This document shows positions 7,953 through 20,241 of a stretch of DNA of 64,000 bases, in pieces. The DNA is from Phorcus lineatus (taxonomy: Eukaryota > Mollusca > Gastropoda > Trochida > Trochidae): NCBI GenBank assembly GCA_921293015.1, contig OV121084.1, forward strand, positions 26,040,946 through 26,104,945. The letters are read 5' to 3'. Under the pieces are notes generated by a model. The model saw nothing but the letters and a program-made list of their open reading frames with translations, made no database searches and was not told where the DNA came from. Positions within the stretch are counted from its first letter, which is position 1. Each line of letters starts with the position of its first letter. The position numbers and the translations under genes were made by a program.

Positions 7953-9011
7953 GACAACCATGCAGTCTAACCATTTTACAACAGCCCTTGTCAGGGCTAA
8001 ACAAATATCAAAAAAGATTTCTGTTATACAATGCACAATCCCAAACCCTCCGTCTTTGTATGTTAATAAACTAAAACGCCTACAATTTTGCGTATCTAAA
8101 CTGGCACAAACAATTGCCCCACAAATATAAACATGCAGAATAGCATACGTGCACACACATGGAAACGCACACAAGACAACCCCATGTGCACATCGAAATA
8201 GGCATGACATTTGCAAAGCTGCAATGGTCCGGCACATCTGCTTCTCTCGAAACGATTCTCAATATTACCTAGAACGGAAATCAGAGTTCAGAAAAATCAT
8301 AAAGAAAACCTCTTGAATATCGAAACCGTTTCTGTAAAAAATCGGGTCACTTTTGGCGCCGCTACAGTGATAGCATTGGAGGCTACCGTAGGTACGCGCA
8401 TGCGTGACGTCGCTATGGTCACGACGTCATTTATCTGTTGATGTCACAGACGATGTAGCCAGTCTCCGGCGAAGCGCCGCCGGAGACGGACGTATTTAGG
8501 GGAGAGGCCGCCCGCGCGGTTTTGGGCTTATTTGCCGAATTTCCTGACTTCAGATGATTTAATTTACCGTTCGTCAATGCATTCCTTCTTGACGCAAATA
8601 ATCACAATCACACATACAGTTTTCCCACATTAATCTAAGTAAACGGATATTAAGCCGCTGTTCTAAAATGCAAGTTTTGTTAGTCTATATACTTGTGAAA
8701 ACAGAACCATTTACAACCGCATTTGTGCCAATCAGTTTTCAATCAGTGTCAGTTATCAAGTGTGTTACAATCTCCTATCACTCAGTTATCAAAACACAGC
8801 CGTGGCGGTTCTGCTTATCATTGTGCCATGTTAGAGTGATTAGATTATTGTCAGGATTCAATTATCTCCAATACACTCCACATATCTGGCATGAACAATG
8901 AGAAGAACATGTCATTCGTATGTATAAATGCAGAGACGATTTCGATGGAGGACATTATCTACCCTAGCTTTCTCCAGCAAACCTGTATTTAGAGATTCGT
9001 GCCGATTCAAC

Positions 9012-9317
9012 ATGGAAAAAGTTCAAATGTACGCAGAATTGACTCAGACAGAAACACGTTTCAAACGGGCCTGTGAACAAGTAGTTCTCCTGAATGACAA
9101 GCTTGAAGGTCTCCAACGCCGATATGACAAAGCAAGACAAGAGAATCATCGTTCATTTCGCTACAACCTCCGCCTGAAGATGGCATCTGTTGAAGGCGTA
9201 CGCAATGCTTACTATGAATACGCTTGTGAAAAGGCAGAGAGGATTGCCGAGTTGAGGTACTATGTATCTGAAGAAGCCCAGTCCGACTCCGAAGGTGAAG
9301 ACAGCATGGTGTACTAA
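9012..9317 (+). CDS. Copy 7: 101-aa coiled-coil/acidic-tail protein
   Basis: Monomer 8191-9555. Consensus protein; matches copy 6 at all tracked sites, so likely a recent duplicate. TATA 8923-8928, hairpin 9348-9363, downstream element 9374-9382, AATAAA 9430-9435. Confidence 0.77.
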   Translation: MEKVQMYAELTQTETRFKRACEQVVLLNDKLEGLQRRYDKARQENHRSFRYNLRLKMASVEGVRNAYYEYACEKAERIAELRYYVSEEAQSDSEGEDSMVY

Positions 9318-9895
9318 GACAACCATGCAGTCTAACCATTTTACAACAGCCCTTGTCAGGGCTAAACAAATATCAAAAAAGATTTCTGTTATACAATGCA
9401 CAATCCCAAACCCTCCGTCTTTGTATGTTAATAAACTAAAACGCCTACAATTTTGCGTATCTAAACTGGCACAAACAATTGCCCCACAAATATAAACATG
9501 CAGAATAGCATACGTGCACACACATGGAAACGCACACAAGACAACCCCATGTGCACATCGAAATAGGCATGACATTTGCAAAGCTGCAATGGTCCGGCAC
9601 ATCTGCCTCTCTTGAAACGATTCTCAATATTACATAGAACGGAAATCAGAGTTCAGAAAAATCATAAAGAAAACCTCTTGAATATCGAAACCGTTTCTGT
9701 AAAAAATCGGGTCACTTTTGGCGCCGCTACAGTGATAGCATTGGAGGCTACCGTAGGTACGCGCATGCGTGACGTCGCTATGGTCACGGCGTCATTTATC
9801 TGTTGATGTCACAGACGATGTAGCCAGTCTCCGGCGAAGCGCCGCCGGAGACGGACGTATTTAGGGGAGAGGCCGCCCGCGCGGTTTTGGGCTTA

Positions 9896-9904
9896 TTTGG
9901 CGAA
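9896..9904 (+). promoter_or_regulatory. Variant E2F-like site upstream of copy 8
   Basis: TTTGGCGAA replaces TTTGCCGAA found in most copies. The same change is at 11262-11270 upstream of copy 9. It raises similarity to the TTTGGCG form of E2F sites; the effect is unknown. Confidence 0.2.
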
Positions 9905-10376
9905 TTTCCTGACTTCAGATGATTTAATTTACCGTTCGTCAATGCATTCCTTCTTGACGCAAATAATCACAATCACACATACAGTTTTCCCACATTAATC
10001 TAAGTAAACGGATATTAAGCCGCTGTTCTAAAATGCAAGTTTTGTTAGTCTATATACTTGTGAAAACAGAACCATTTACAACCACATTTGTGCCAATCAG
10101 TTTTCAATCAGTGTCAGTTATCAAGTGTGTTACAATCTCCTATCACTCAGTTATCAAAACACAGCCGTGGCGGTTCTGCTTATCACTGTGCCATGTTAGA
10201 GTGATTAGATTATTGTCAGGATTCAATTATCTCCAATACACTCCACATATCTGGCATGAACAATGAGAAGAACATGTCATTCGTATGTATAAATGCAGAG
10301 ACGATTTCGATGGAGGACATTATCTACCCTAGCTTTCTCCAGCAAACCTGTATTTAGAGATTCGTGCCGATTCAAC

Positions 10377-10682
10377 ATGGAAAAAGTTCAAATGTACGCA
10401 GAATTGACTCAGACAGAAACACGTTTCAAACGGGCCTGTGAACAAGTAGTTCTCCTGAATGACAAGCTTGAAGGTCTCCAACGCCGATATGACAAAGCAA
10501 GACAAGAGAATCATCGTTCATTTCGCTACAACCTCCGCCTGAAGATGGCATCTGTTGAAGGCGTACGCAATGCTTACTATGAATACGCTTGTGAAAAGGC
10601 AGAGAGGATTGCCGAGTTGAGGTACTATGTATCTGAAGAAGCCCAGTCCGACTCCGAAGGTGAAGACAGCATGGTGTACTAA
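10377..10682 (+). CDS. Copy 8: 101-aa coiled-coil/acidic-tail protein
   Basis: Monomer 9556-10920. Consensus protein. The upstream part carries several variants shared with copy 9 (CTCTTG, TTACATAG and TTTGGCG), and its right CRE-like half is altered (CACGGC). TATA 10288-10293, hairpin 10713-10728, downstream element 10739-10747, AATAAA 10795-10800. Confidence 0.77.
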   Translation: MEKVQMYAELTQTETRFKRACEQVVLLNDKLEGLQRRYDKARQENHRSFRYNLRLKMASVEGVRNAYYEYACEKAERIAELRYYVSEEAQSDSEGEDSMVY

Positions 10683-11742
10683 GACAACCATGCAGTCTAA
10701 CCATTTTACAACAGCCCTTGTCAGGGCTAAACAAATATCAAAAAAGATTTCTGTTATACAATGCACAATCCCAAACCCTCCGTCTTTGTATGTTAATAAA
10801 CTAAAACGCCTACAATTTTGCGTATCTAAACTGGCACAAACAATTGCCCCACAAATATAGACATGCAGAATAGCATACGTGCACACACATGGAAACGCAC
10901 ACAAGACAACCCCATGTGCACATCGAAATAGGCATGACATTTGCAAAGCTGCAATGGTCCGGCACATCTGCCTCTCTTGAAACGATTCTCAATATTACAT
11001 AGAACGGAAATCAGAGTTCAGAAAAATCATAAAGAAAACCTCTTGAATATCGAAACCGTTTCTGTAAAAAAATCGGGTCACTTTTGGCGCCGCTACAGTG
11101 ATAGCATTGGAGGCTACCGTAGGTACGCGCATGCGTGACGTCGCTTGGGTCACGACGTCATTTATCTGTTGATGTCACAGACGATGTAGCCAGTCTCCGG
11201 CGAAGCGCCGCCGGAGACGGACGTATTTAGGGGAGAGGCCGCCCGCGCGGTTTTGGGCTTATTTGGCGAATTTCCTGACTTCAGATGATTTAATTTACCG
11301 TTCGTCAATGCATTCCTTCTTGACGCAAATAATCACAATCACACATACAGTTTTCCCACATTAATCTAAGTAAACGGATATTAAGCCGCTGTTCTAAAAT
11401 GCAAGTTTTGTTAGTCTATATACTTGTGAAAACAGAACCATTTACAACCACATTTGTGCCAATCAGTTTTCAATCAGTGTCAGTTATCAAGTGTGTTACA
11501 ATCTCCTATCACTCAGTTATCAAAACACAGCCGTGGCGGTTCTGCTTATCACTGTGCCATGTTAGAGTGATTAGATTATTGTCAGGATTCAATTATCTCC
11601 AATACACTCCACATATCTGGCATGAACAATGAGAAGAACATGTCATTCGTATGTATAAATGCAGAGACGATTTCGATGGAGGACATTATCTACCCTAGCT
11701 TTCTCCAGCAAACCTGTATTTAGAGATTCGTGCCGATTCAAC

Positions 11743-12048
11743 ATGGAAAAAGTTCAAATGTACGCAGAATTGACTCAGACAGAAACACGTTTCAAACGGG
11801 CCTGTGAACAAGTAGTTCTCCTGAATGACAAGCTTGAAGGTCTCCAACGCCGATATGACAAAGCAAGACAAGAGAATCATCGTTCATTTCGCTACAACCT
11901 CCGCCTGAAGATGGCATCTGTTGAAGGCGTACGCAATGCTTACTATGAATACGCTTGTGAAAAGGCAGAGAGGATTGCCGAGTTGAGGTACTATGTATCT
12001 GAAGAAGCCCAGTCCGACTCCGAAGGTGAAGACAGCATGGTGTACTAA
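11743..12048 (+). CDS. Copy 9: 101-aa coiled-coil/acidic-tail protein
   Basis: Monomer 10921-12286 (1366 bp, seven-A run). Consensus protein. Two bases between the CRE-like halves differ (CTTGGG for CTATGG), a change shared with copy 11 but not the intervening copy 10. TATA 11654-11659, hairpin 12079-12094, downstream element 12105-12113, AATAAA 12161-12166. Confidence 0.77.
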   Translation: MEKVQMYAELTQTETRFKRACEQVVLLNDKLEGLQRRYDKARQENHRSFRYNLRLKMASVEGVRNAYYEYACEKAERIAELRYYVSEEAQSDSEGEDSMVY

Positions 12049-13109
12049 GACAACCATGCAGTCTAACCATTTTACAACAGCCCTTGTCAGGGCTAAACAA
12101 ATATCAAAAAAGATTTCTGTTATACAATGCACAATCCCAAACCCTCCGTCTTTGTATGTTAATAAACTAAAACGCCTACAATTTTGCGTATCTAAACTGG
12201 CACAAACAATTGCCCCACAAATATAAACATGCAGAATAGCATACGTGCACACACATGGAAACGCACACAAGACAACCCCATGTGCACATCGAAATAGGCA
12301 TGACATTTGCAAAGCTGCAATGGTCCGGCACATCTGCTTCTCTCGAAACGATTCTCAATATTACCTAGAACGGAAATCAGAGTTCAGAAAAATCATAAAG
12401 AAAACCTCTTGAATATCGAAACCGTTTCTGTAAAAAAAATCGGGTCACTTTTGGCGCCGCTACAGTGATAGCATTGGAGGCTACCGTAGGTACGCGCATG
12501 CGTGACGTCGCTATGGTCACGGCGTCATTTATCTGTTGATGTCACAGACGATGTAGCCAGTCTCCGGCGAAGCGCCGCCGGAGACGGACGTATTTAGGGG
12601 AGAGGCCGCCCGCGCGGTTTTGGGCTTATTTGCCGAATTTCCTGACTTCAGATGACTTAATTTACCGTTCGTCAATGCATTCCTTCTTGACGCAAATAAT
12701 CACAATCACACATACAGTTTTCCCACATTAATCTAAGTAAACGGATATTAAGCCGCTGTTCTAAAATGCAAGTTTTGTAAGTCTATATACTTGTGAAAAC
12801 AGAACCATTTACAACCACATTTGTGCCAATCAGTTTTCAATCAGTGTCAGTTATCAAGTGTGTTACAATCTCCTATCACTCAGTTATCAAAACACAGCCG
12901 TGGCGGTTCTGCTTATCACTGTGCCATGTTAGAGTGATTAGATTATTGTCAGGATTCAATTATCTCCAATACACTCCACATATCTGGCATGAACAATGAG
13001 AAGAACATGTCATTCGTATGTATAAATGCAGAGACGATTTCGATGGAGGACATTATCTACCCTAGCTTTCTCCAGCAAACCTGTATTTAGAGATTCGTGC
13101 CGATTCAAC

Positions 13110-13415
13110 ATGGAAAAAGTTCAAATGTACGCAGAATTGACTCAGACAGAAACACGTTTCAAACGGGCCTGTGAACAAGTAGTTCTCCTGAATGACAAGC
13201 TTGAAGGTCTCCAACGCCGATATGACAAAGCAAGACAAGAGAATCATCGTTCATTTCGCTACAACCTCCGCCTGAAGATGGCATCTGTTGAAGGCGTACG
13301 CAATGCTTACTATGAATACGCTTGTGAAAAGGCAGAGAGGATTGCCGAGTTGAGGTACTATGTATCTGAAGAAGCCCAGTCCGACTCCGAAGGTGAAGAC
13401 AGCATGGTGTACTAA
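13110..13415 (+). CDS. Copy 10: 101-aa protein, gene lacking the downstream element
   Basis: Monomer 12287-13650 (1364 bp, eight-A run). Consensus protein and intact hairpin (13446-13461), but the 9-nt downstream element is replaced by CTGTTA, so U7-dependent cleavage should be impaired. TATA 13021-13026 and AATAAA 13525-13530 are intact, so this copy might rely on polyadenylation (inference). It also has private upstream changes (TGACTT for TGATTT, and GTAAGT for GTTAGT), making it the most diverged copy in the window. Confidence 0.75.
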   Translation: MEKVQMYAELTQTETRFKRACEQVVLLNDKLEGLQRRYDKARQENHRSFRYNLRLKMASVEGVRNAYYEYACEKAERIAELRYYVSEEAQSDSEGEDSMVY

Positions 13416-13471
13416 GACAACCATGCAGTCTAACCATTTTACAACAGCCCTTGTCAGGGCTAAACAAATAT

Positions 13472-13477
13472 CTGTTA
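13472..13477 (+). other. Replaced downstream element in copy 10
   Basis: Where other copies have CAAAAAAGA, this copy has CTGTTA, matching the CTGTTA that follows 9 nt later. The change looks like a small templated replacement and removes exactly the element and nothing else. Confidence 0.85.
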
Positions 13478-14471
13478 TTTCTGTTATACAATGCACAATC
13501 CCAAACCCTCCGTCTTTGTATGTTAATAAACTAAAACGCCTACAATTTTGCGTATCTAAACTGGCACAAACAATTGCCCCACAAATATAAACATGCAGAA
13601 TAGCATACGTGCACACACATGGAAACGCACACAAGACAACCCCATGTGCACATCGAAATAGGCATGACATTTGCAAAGCTGCAATGGTCCGGCACATCTG
13701 CCTCTCTCGAAACGATTCTCAATATTACCTAGAACGGAAATCAGAGTTCAGAAAAATCATAAAGAAAACCTCTTGAATATCGAAACCGTTTCTGTAAAAA
13801 ATCGGGTCACTTTTGGCGCCGCTACAGTGATAGCATTGGAGGCTACCGTAGGTACGCGCATGCGTGACGTCGCTTGGGTCACGACGTCATTTATCTGTTG
13901 ATGTCACAGACGATGTAGCCAGTCTCCGGCGAAGCGCCGCCGGAGACGGACGTATTTAGGGGAGAGGCCGCCCGCGCGGTTTTGGGCTTATTTGCCGAAT
14001 TTCCTGACTTCAGATGATTTAATTTACCGTTCGTCAATGCATTCCTTCTTGACGCAAATAATCACAATCACACATACAGTTTTCCCACATTAATCTAAGT
14101 AAACGGATATTAAGCCGCTGTTCTAAAATGCAAGTTTTGTTAGTCTATATACTTGTGAAAACAGAACCATTTACAACCACATTTGTGCCAATCAGTTTTC
14201 AATCAGTGTCAGTTATCAAGTGTGTTACAATCTCCTATCACTCAGTTATCAAAACACAGCCGTGGCGGTTCTGCTTATCACTGTGCCATGTTAGAGTGAT
14301 TAGATTATTGTCAGGATTCAATTATCTCCAATACACTCCACATATCTGGCATGAACAATGAGAAGAACATGTCATTCGTATGTATAAATGCAGAGACGAT
14401 TTCGATGGAGGACATTATCTACCCTAGCTTTCTCCAGCAAACCTGTATTTAGAGATTCGTGCCGATTCAAC

Positions 14472-14777
14472 ATGGAAAAAGTTCAAATGTACGCAGAATT
14501 GACTCAGACAGAAACACGTTTCAAACGGGCCTGTGAACAAGTAGTTCTCCTGAATGACAAGCTTGAAGGTCTCCAACGCCGATATGACAAAGCAAGACAA
14601 GAGAATCATCGTTCATTTCGCTACAACCTCCGCCTGAAGATGGCATCTGTTGAAGGCGTACGCAATGCTTACTATGAATACGCTTGTGAAAAGGCAGAGA
14701 GGATTGCCGAGTTGAGGTACTATGTATCTGAAGAAGCCCAGTCCGACTCCGAAGGTGAAGACAGCATGGTGTACTAA
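14472..14777 (+). CDS. Copy 11: 101-aa protein, U-G hairpin variant
   Basis: Monomer 13651-15015. Consensus protein. The first copy with AGTCCT as left hairpin arm, giving a U-G third pair. TATA 14383-14388, hairpin 14808-14823, downstream element 14834-14842, AATAAA 14890-14895. Confidence 0.77.
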   Translation: MEKVQMYAELTQTETRFKRACEQVVLLNDKLEGLQRRYDKARQENHRSFRYNLRLKMASVEGVRNAYYEYACEKAERIAELRYYVSEEAQSDSEGEDSMVY

Positions 14778-15837
14778 GACAACCATGCAGTCTAACCATT
14801 TTACAACAGTCCTTGTCAGGGCTAAACAAATATCAAAAAAGATTTCTGTTATACAATGCACAATCCCAAACCCTCCGTCTTTGTATGTTAATAAACTAAA
14901 ACGCCTACAATTTTGCGTATCTAAACTGGCACAAACAATTGCCCCACAAATATAAACATGCAGAATAGCATACGTGCACACACATGGAAACGCACACAAG
15001 ACAACCCCATGTGCACATCGAAATAGGCATGACATTTGCAAAGCTGCAATGGTCCGGCACATCTGCTTCTCTCGAAACGATTCTCAATATTACCTAGAAC
15101 GGAAATCAGAGTTCAGAAAAATCATAAAGAAAACCTCTTGAATATCGAAACCGTTTCTGTAAAAAAATCGGGTCACTTTTGGCGCCGCTACAGTGATAGC
15201 ATTGGAGGCTACCGTAGGTACGCGCATGCGTGACGTCGCTATGGTCACGACGTCATTTATCTGTTGATGTCACAGACGATGTAGCCAGTCTCCGGCGAAG
15301 CGCCGCCGGAGACGGACGTATTTAGGGGAGAGGCCGCCCGCGCGGTTTTGGGCTTATTTGCCGAATTTCCTGACTTCAGATGATTTAATTTACCGTTCGT
15401 CAATGCATTCCTTCTTGACGCAAATAATCACAATCACACATACAGTTTTCCCACATTAATCTAAGTAAACGGATATTAAGCCGCTGTTCTAAAATGCAAG
15501 TTTTGTTAGTCTATATACTTGTGAAAACAGAACCATTTACAACCACATTTGTGCCAATCAGTTTTCAATCAGTGTCAGTTATCAAGTGTGTTACAATCTC
15601 CTATCACTCAGTTATCAAAACACAGCCGTGGCGGTTCTGCTTATCACTGTGCCATGTTAGAGTGATTAGATTATTGTCAGGATTCAATTATCTCCAATAC
15701 ACTCCACATATCTGGCATGAACAATGAGAAGAACATGTCATTCGTATGTATAAATGCAGAGACGATTTCGATGGAGGACATTATCTACCCTAGCTTTCTC
15801 CAGCAAACCTGTATTTAGAGATTCGTGCCGATTCAAC

Positions 15838-16143
15838 ATGGAAAAAGTTCAAATGTACGCAGAATTGACTCAGACAGAAACACGTTTCAAACGGGCCTGT
15901 GAACAAGTAGTTCTCCTGAATGACAAGCTTGAAGGTCTCCAACGCCGATATGACAAAGCAAGACAAGAGAATCATCGTTCATTTCGCTACAACCTCCGCC
16001 TGAAGATGGCATCTGTTGAAGGCGTACGCAATGCTTACTATGAATACGCTTGTGAAAAGGCAGAGAGGATTGCCGAGTTGAGGTACTATGTATCTGAAGA
16101 AGCCCAGTCCGACTCCGAAGGTGAAGACAGCATGGTGTACTAA
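15838..16143 (+). CDS. Copy 12: 101-aa protein, U-G hairpin variant
   Basis: Monomer 15016-16381 (1366 bp). Consensus protein. It begins a run of near-identical 1366-bp monomers (copies 12-16). TATA 15749-15754, hairpin 16174-16189 with the U-G pair, downstream element 16200-16208, AATAAA 16256-16261. Confidence 0.77.
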   Translation: MEKVQMYAELTQTETRFKRACEQVVLLNDKLEGLQRRYDKARQENHRSFRYNLRLKMASVEGVRNAYYEYACEKAERIAELRYYVSEEAQSDSEGEDSMVY

Positions 16144-17203
16144 GACAACCATGCAGTCTAACCATTTTACAACAGTCCTTGTCAGGGCTAAACAAATATC
16201 AAAAAAGATTTCTGTTATACAATGCACAATCCCAAACCCTCCGTCTTTGTATGTTAATAAACTAAAACGCCTACAATTTTGCGTATCTAAACTGGCACAA
16301 ACAATTGCCCCACAAATATAAACATGCAGAATAGCATACGTGCACACACATGGAAACGCACACAAGACAACCCCATGTGCACATCGAAATAGGCATGACA
16401 TTTGCAAAGCTGCAATGGTCCGGCACATCTGCTTCTCTCGAAACGATTCTCAATATTACCTAGAACGGAAATCAGAGTTCAGAAAAATCATAAAGAAAAC
16501 CTCTTGAATATCGAAACCGTTTCTGTAAAAAAATCGGGTCACTTTTGGCGCCGCTACAGTGATAGCATTGGAGGCTACCGTAGGTACGCGCATGCGTGAC
16601 GTCGCTATGGTCACGACGTCATTTATCTGTTGATGTCACAGACGATGTAGCCAGTCTCCGGCGAAGCGCCGCCGGAGACGGACGTATTTAGGGGAGAGGC
16701 CGCCCGCGCGGTTTTGGGCTTATTTGCCGAATTTCCTGACTTCAGATGATTTAATTTACCGTTCGTCAATGCATTCCTTCTTGACGCAAATAATCACAAT
16801 CACACATACAGTTTTCCCACATTAATCTAAGTAAACGGATATTAAGCCGCTGTTCTAAAATGCAAGTTTTGTTAGTCTATATACTTGTGAAAACAGAACC
16901 ATTTACAACCACATTTGTGCCAATCAGTTTTCAATCAGTGTCAGTTATCAAGTGTGTTACAATCTCCTATCACTCAGTTATCAAAACACAGCCGTGGCGG
17001 TTCTGCTTATCACTGTGCCATGTTAGAGTGATTAGATTATTGTCAGGATTCAATTATCTCCAATACACTCCACATATCTGGCATGAACAATGAGAAGAAC
17101 ATGTCATTCGTATGTATAAATGCAGAGACGATTTCGATGGAGGACATTATCTACCCTAGCTTTCTCCAGCAAACCTGTATTTAGAGATTCGTGCCGATTC
17201 AAC

Positions 17204-17509
17204 ATGGAAAAAGTTCAAATGTACGCAGAATTGACTCAGACAGAAACACGTTTCAAACGGGCCTGTGAACAAGTAGTTCTCCTGAATGACAAGCTTGAAG
17301 GTCTCCAACGCCGATATGACAAAGCAAGACAAGAGAATCATCGTTCATTTCGCTACAACCTCCGCCTGAAGATGGCATCTGTTGAAGGCGTACGCAATGC
17401 TTACTATGAATACGCTTGTGAAAAGGCAGAGAGGATTGCCGAGTTGAGGTACTATGTATCTGAAGAAGCCCAGTCCGACTCCGAAGGTGAAGACAGCATG
17501 GTGTACTAA
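17204..17509 (+). CDS. Copy 13: 101-aa protein, U-G hairpin variant
   Basis: Monomer 16382-17747 (1366 bp). Matches copy 12 at all tracked sites. TATA 17115-17120, hairpin 17540-17555 with the U-G pair, downstream element 17566-17574, AATAAA 17622-17627. Confidence 0.77.
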   Translation: MEKVQMYAELTQTETRFKRACEQVVLLNDKLEGLQRRYDKARQENHRSFRYNLRLKMASVEGVRNAYYEYACEKAERIAELRYYVSEEAQSDSEGEDSMVY

Positions 17510-18569
17510 GACAACCATGCAGTCTAACCATTTTACAACAGTCCTTGTCAGGGCTAAACAAATATCAAAAAAGATTTCTGTTATACAATGCACAATCCCA
17601 AACCCTCCGTCTTTGTATGTTAATAAACTAAAACGCCTACAATTTTGCGTATCTAAACTGGCACAAACAATTGCCCCACAAATATAAACATGCAGAATAG
17701 CATACGTGCACACACATGGAAACGCACACAAGACAACCCCATGTGCACATCGAAATAGGCATGACATTTGCAAAGCTGCAATGGTCCGGCACATCTGCTT
17801 CTCTCGAAACGATTCTCAATATTACCTAGAACGGAAATCAGAGTTCAGAAAAATCATAAAGAAAACCTCTTGAATATCGAAACCGTTTCTGTAAAAAAAT
17901 CGGGTCACTTTTGGCGCCGCTACAGTGATAGCATTGGAGGCTACCGTAGGTACGCGCATGCGTGACGTCGCTATGGTCACGACGTCATTTATCTGTTGAT
18001 GTCACAGACGATGTAGCCAGTCTCCGGCGAAGCGCCGCCGGAGACGGACGTATTTAGGGGAGAGGCCGCCCGCGCGGTTTTGGGCTTATTTGCCGAATTT
18101 CCTGACTTCAGATGATTTAATTTACCGTTCGTCAATGCATTCCTTCTTGACGCAAATAATCACAATCACACATACAGTTTTCCCACATTAATCTAAGTAA
18201 ACGGATATTAAGCCGCTGTTCTAAAATGCAAGTTTTGTTAATCTATATACTTGTGAAAACAGAACCATTTACAACCACATTTGTGCCAATCAGTTTTCAA
18301 TCAGTGTCAGTTATCAAGTGTGTTACAATCTCCTATCACTCAGTTATCAAAACACAGCCGTGGCGGTTCTGCTTATCACTGTGCCATGTTAGAGTGATTA
18401 GATTATTGTCAGGATTCAATTATCTCCAATACACTCCACATATCTGGCATGAACAATGAGAAGAACATGTCATTCGTATGTATAAATGCAGAGACGATTT
18501 CGATGGAGGACATTATCTACCCTAGCTTTCTCCAGCAAACCTGTATTTAGAGATTCGTGCCGATTCAAC

Positions 18570-18875
18570 ATGGAAAAAGTTCAAATGTACGCAGAATTGA
18601 CTCAGACAGAAACACGTTTCAAACGGGCCTGTGAACAAGTAGTTCTCCTGAATGACAAGCTTGAAGGTCTCCAACGCCGATATGACAAAGCAAGACAAGA
18701 GAATCATCGTTCATTTCGCTACAACCTCCGCCTGAAGATGGCATCTGTTGAAGGCGTGCGCAATGCTTACTATGAATACGCTTGTGAAAAGGCAGAGAGG
18801 ATTGCCGAGTTGAGGTACTATGTATCTGAAGAAGCCCAGTCCGACTCCGAAGGTGAAGACAGCATGGTGTACTAA
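18570..18875 (+). CDS. Copy 14: 101-aa protein, only silent coding change
   Basis: Monomer 17748-19113 (1366 bp). The protein is consensus, but Val63 is GTG (18756-18758) instead of GTA, the only synonymous coding change I found. The hairpin (18906-18921) has the standard C-G third pair although both neighbours have U-G. TATA 18481-18486, downstream element 18932-18940, AATAAA 18988-18993. Confidence 0.77.
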   Translation: MEKVQMYAELTQTETRFKRACEQVVLLNDKLEGLQRRYDKARQENHRSFRYNLRLKMASVEGVRNAYYEYACEKAERIAELRYYVSEEAQSDSEGEDSMVY

Positions 18876-19935
18876 GACAACCATGCAGTCTAACCATTTT
18901 ACAACAGCCCTTGTCAGGGCTAAACAAATATCAAAAAAGATTTCTGTTATACAATGCACAATCCCAAACCCTCCGTCTTTGTATGTTAATAAACTAAAAC
19001 GCCTACAATTTTGCGTATCTAAACTGGCACAAACAATTGCCCCACAAATATAAACATGCAGAATAGCATACGTGCACACACATGGAAACGCACACAAGAC
19101 AACCCCATGTGCACATCGAAATAGGCATGACATTTGCAAAGCTGCAATGGTCCGGCACATCTGCTTCTCTCGAAACGATTCTCAATATTACCTAGAACGG
19201 AAATCAGAGTTCAGAAAAATCATAAAGAAAACCTCTTGAATATCGAAACCGTTTCTGTAAAAAAATCGGGTCACTTTTGGCGCCGCTACAGTGATAGCAT
19301 TGGAGGCTACCGTAGGTACGCGCATGCGTGACGTCGCTATGGTCACGACGTCATTTATCTGTTGATGTCACAGACGATGTAGCCAGTCTCCGGCGAAGCG
19401 CCGCCGGAGACGGACGTATTTAGGGGAGAGGCCGCCCGCGCGGTTTTGGGCTTATTTGCCGAATTTCCTGACTTCAGATGATTTAATTTACCGTTCGTCA
19501 ATGCATTCCTTCTTGACGCAAATAATCACAATCACACATACAGTTTTCCCACATTAATCTAAGTAAACGGATATTAAGCCGCTGTTCTAAAATGCAAGTT
19601 TTGTTAGTCTATATACTTGTGAAAACAGAACCATTTACAACCACATTTGTGCCAATCAGTTTTCAATCAGTGTCAGTTATCAAGTGTGTTACAATCTCCT
19701 ATCACTCAGTTATCAAAACACAGCCGTGGCGGTTCTGCTTATCACTGTGCCATGTTAGAGTGATTAGATTATTGTCAGGATTCAATTATCTCCAATACAC
19801 TCCACATATCTGGCATGAACAATGAGAAGAACATGTCATTCGTATGTATAAATGCAGAGACGATTTCGATGGAGGACATTATCTACCCTAGCTTTCTCCA
19901 GCAAACCTGTATTTAGAGATTCGTGCCGATTCAAC

Positions 19936-20241
19936 ATGGAAAAAGTTCAAATGTACGCAGAATTGACTCAGACAGAAACACGTTTCAAACGGGCCTGTGA
20001 ACAAGTAGTTCTCCTGAATGACAAGCTTGAAGGTCTCCAACGCCGATATGACAAAGCAAGACAAGAGAATCATCGTTCATTTCGCTACAACCTCCGCCTG
20101 AAGATGGCATCTGTTGAAGGCGTACGCAATGCTTACTATGAATACGCTTGTGAAAAGGCAGAGAGGATTGCCGAGTTGAGGTACTATGTATCTGAAGAAG
20201 CCCAGTCCGACTCCGAAGGTGAAGACAGCATGGTGTACTAA
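19936..20241 (+). CDS. Copy 15: 101-aa protein, U-G hairpin variant
   Basis: Monomer 19114-20479 (1366 bp). Matches copies 12 and 13 at tracked sites. TATA 19847-19852, hairpin 20272-20287 with the U-G pair, downstream element 20298-20306, AATAAA 20354-20359. Confidence 0.77.
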   Translation: MEKVQMYAELTQTETRFKRACEQVVLLNDKLEGLQRRYDKARQENHRSFRYNLRLKMASVEGVRNAYYEYACEKAERIAELRYYVSEEAQSDSEGEDSMVY

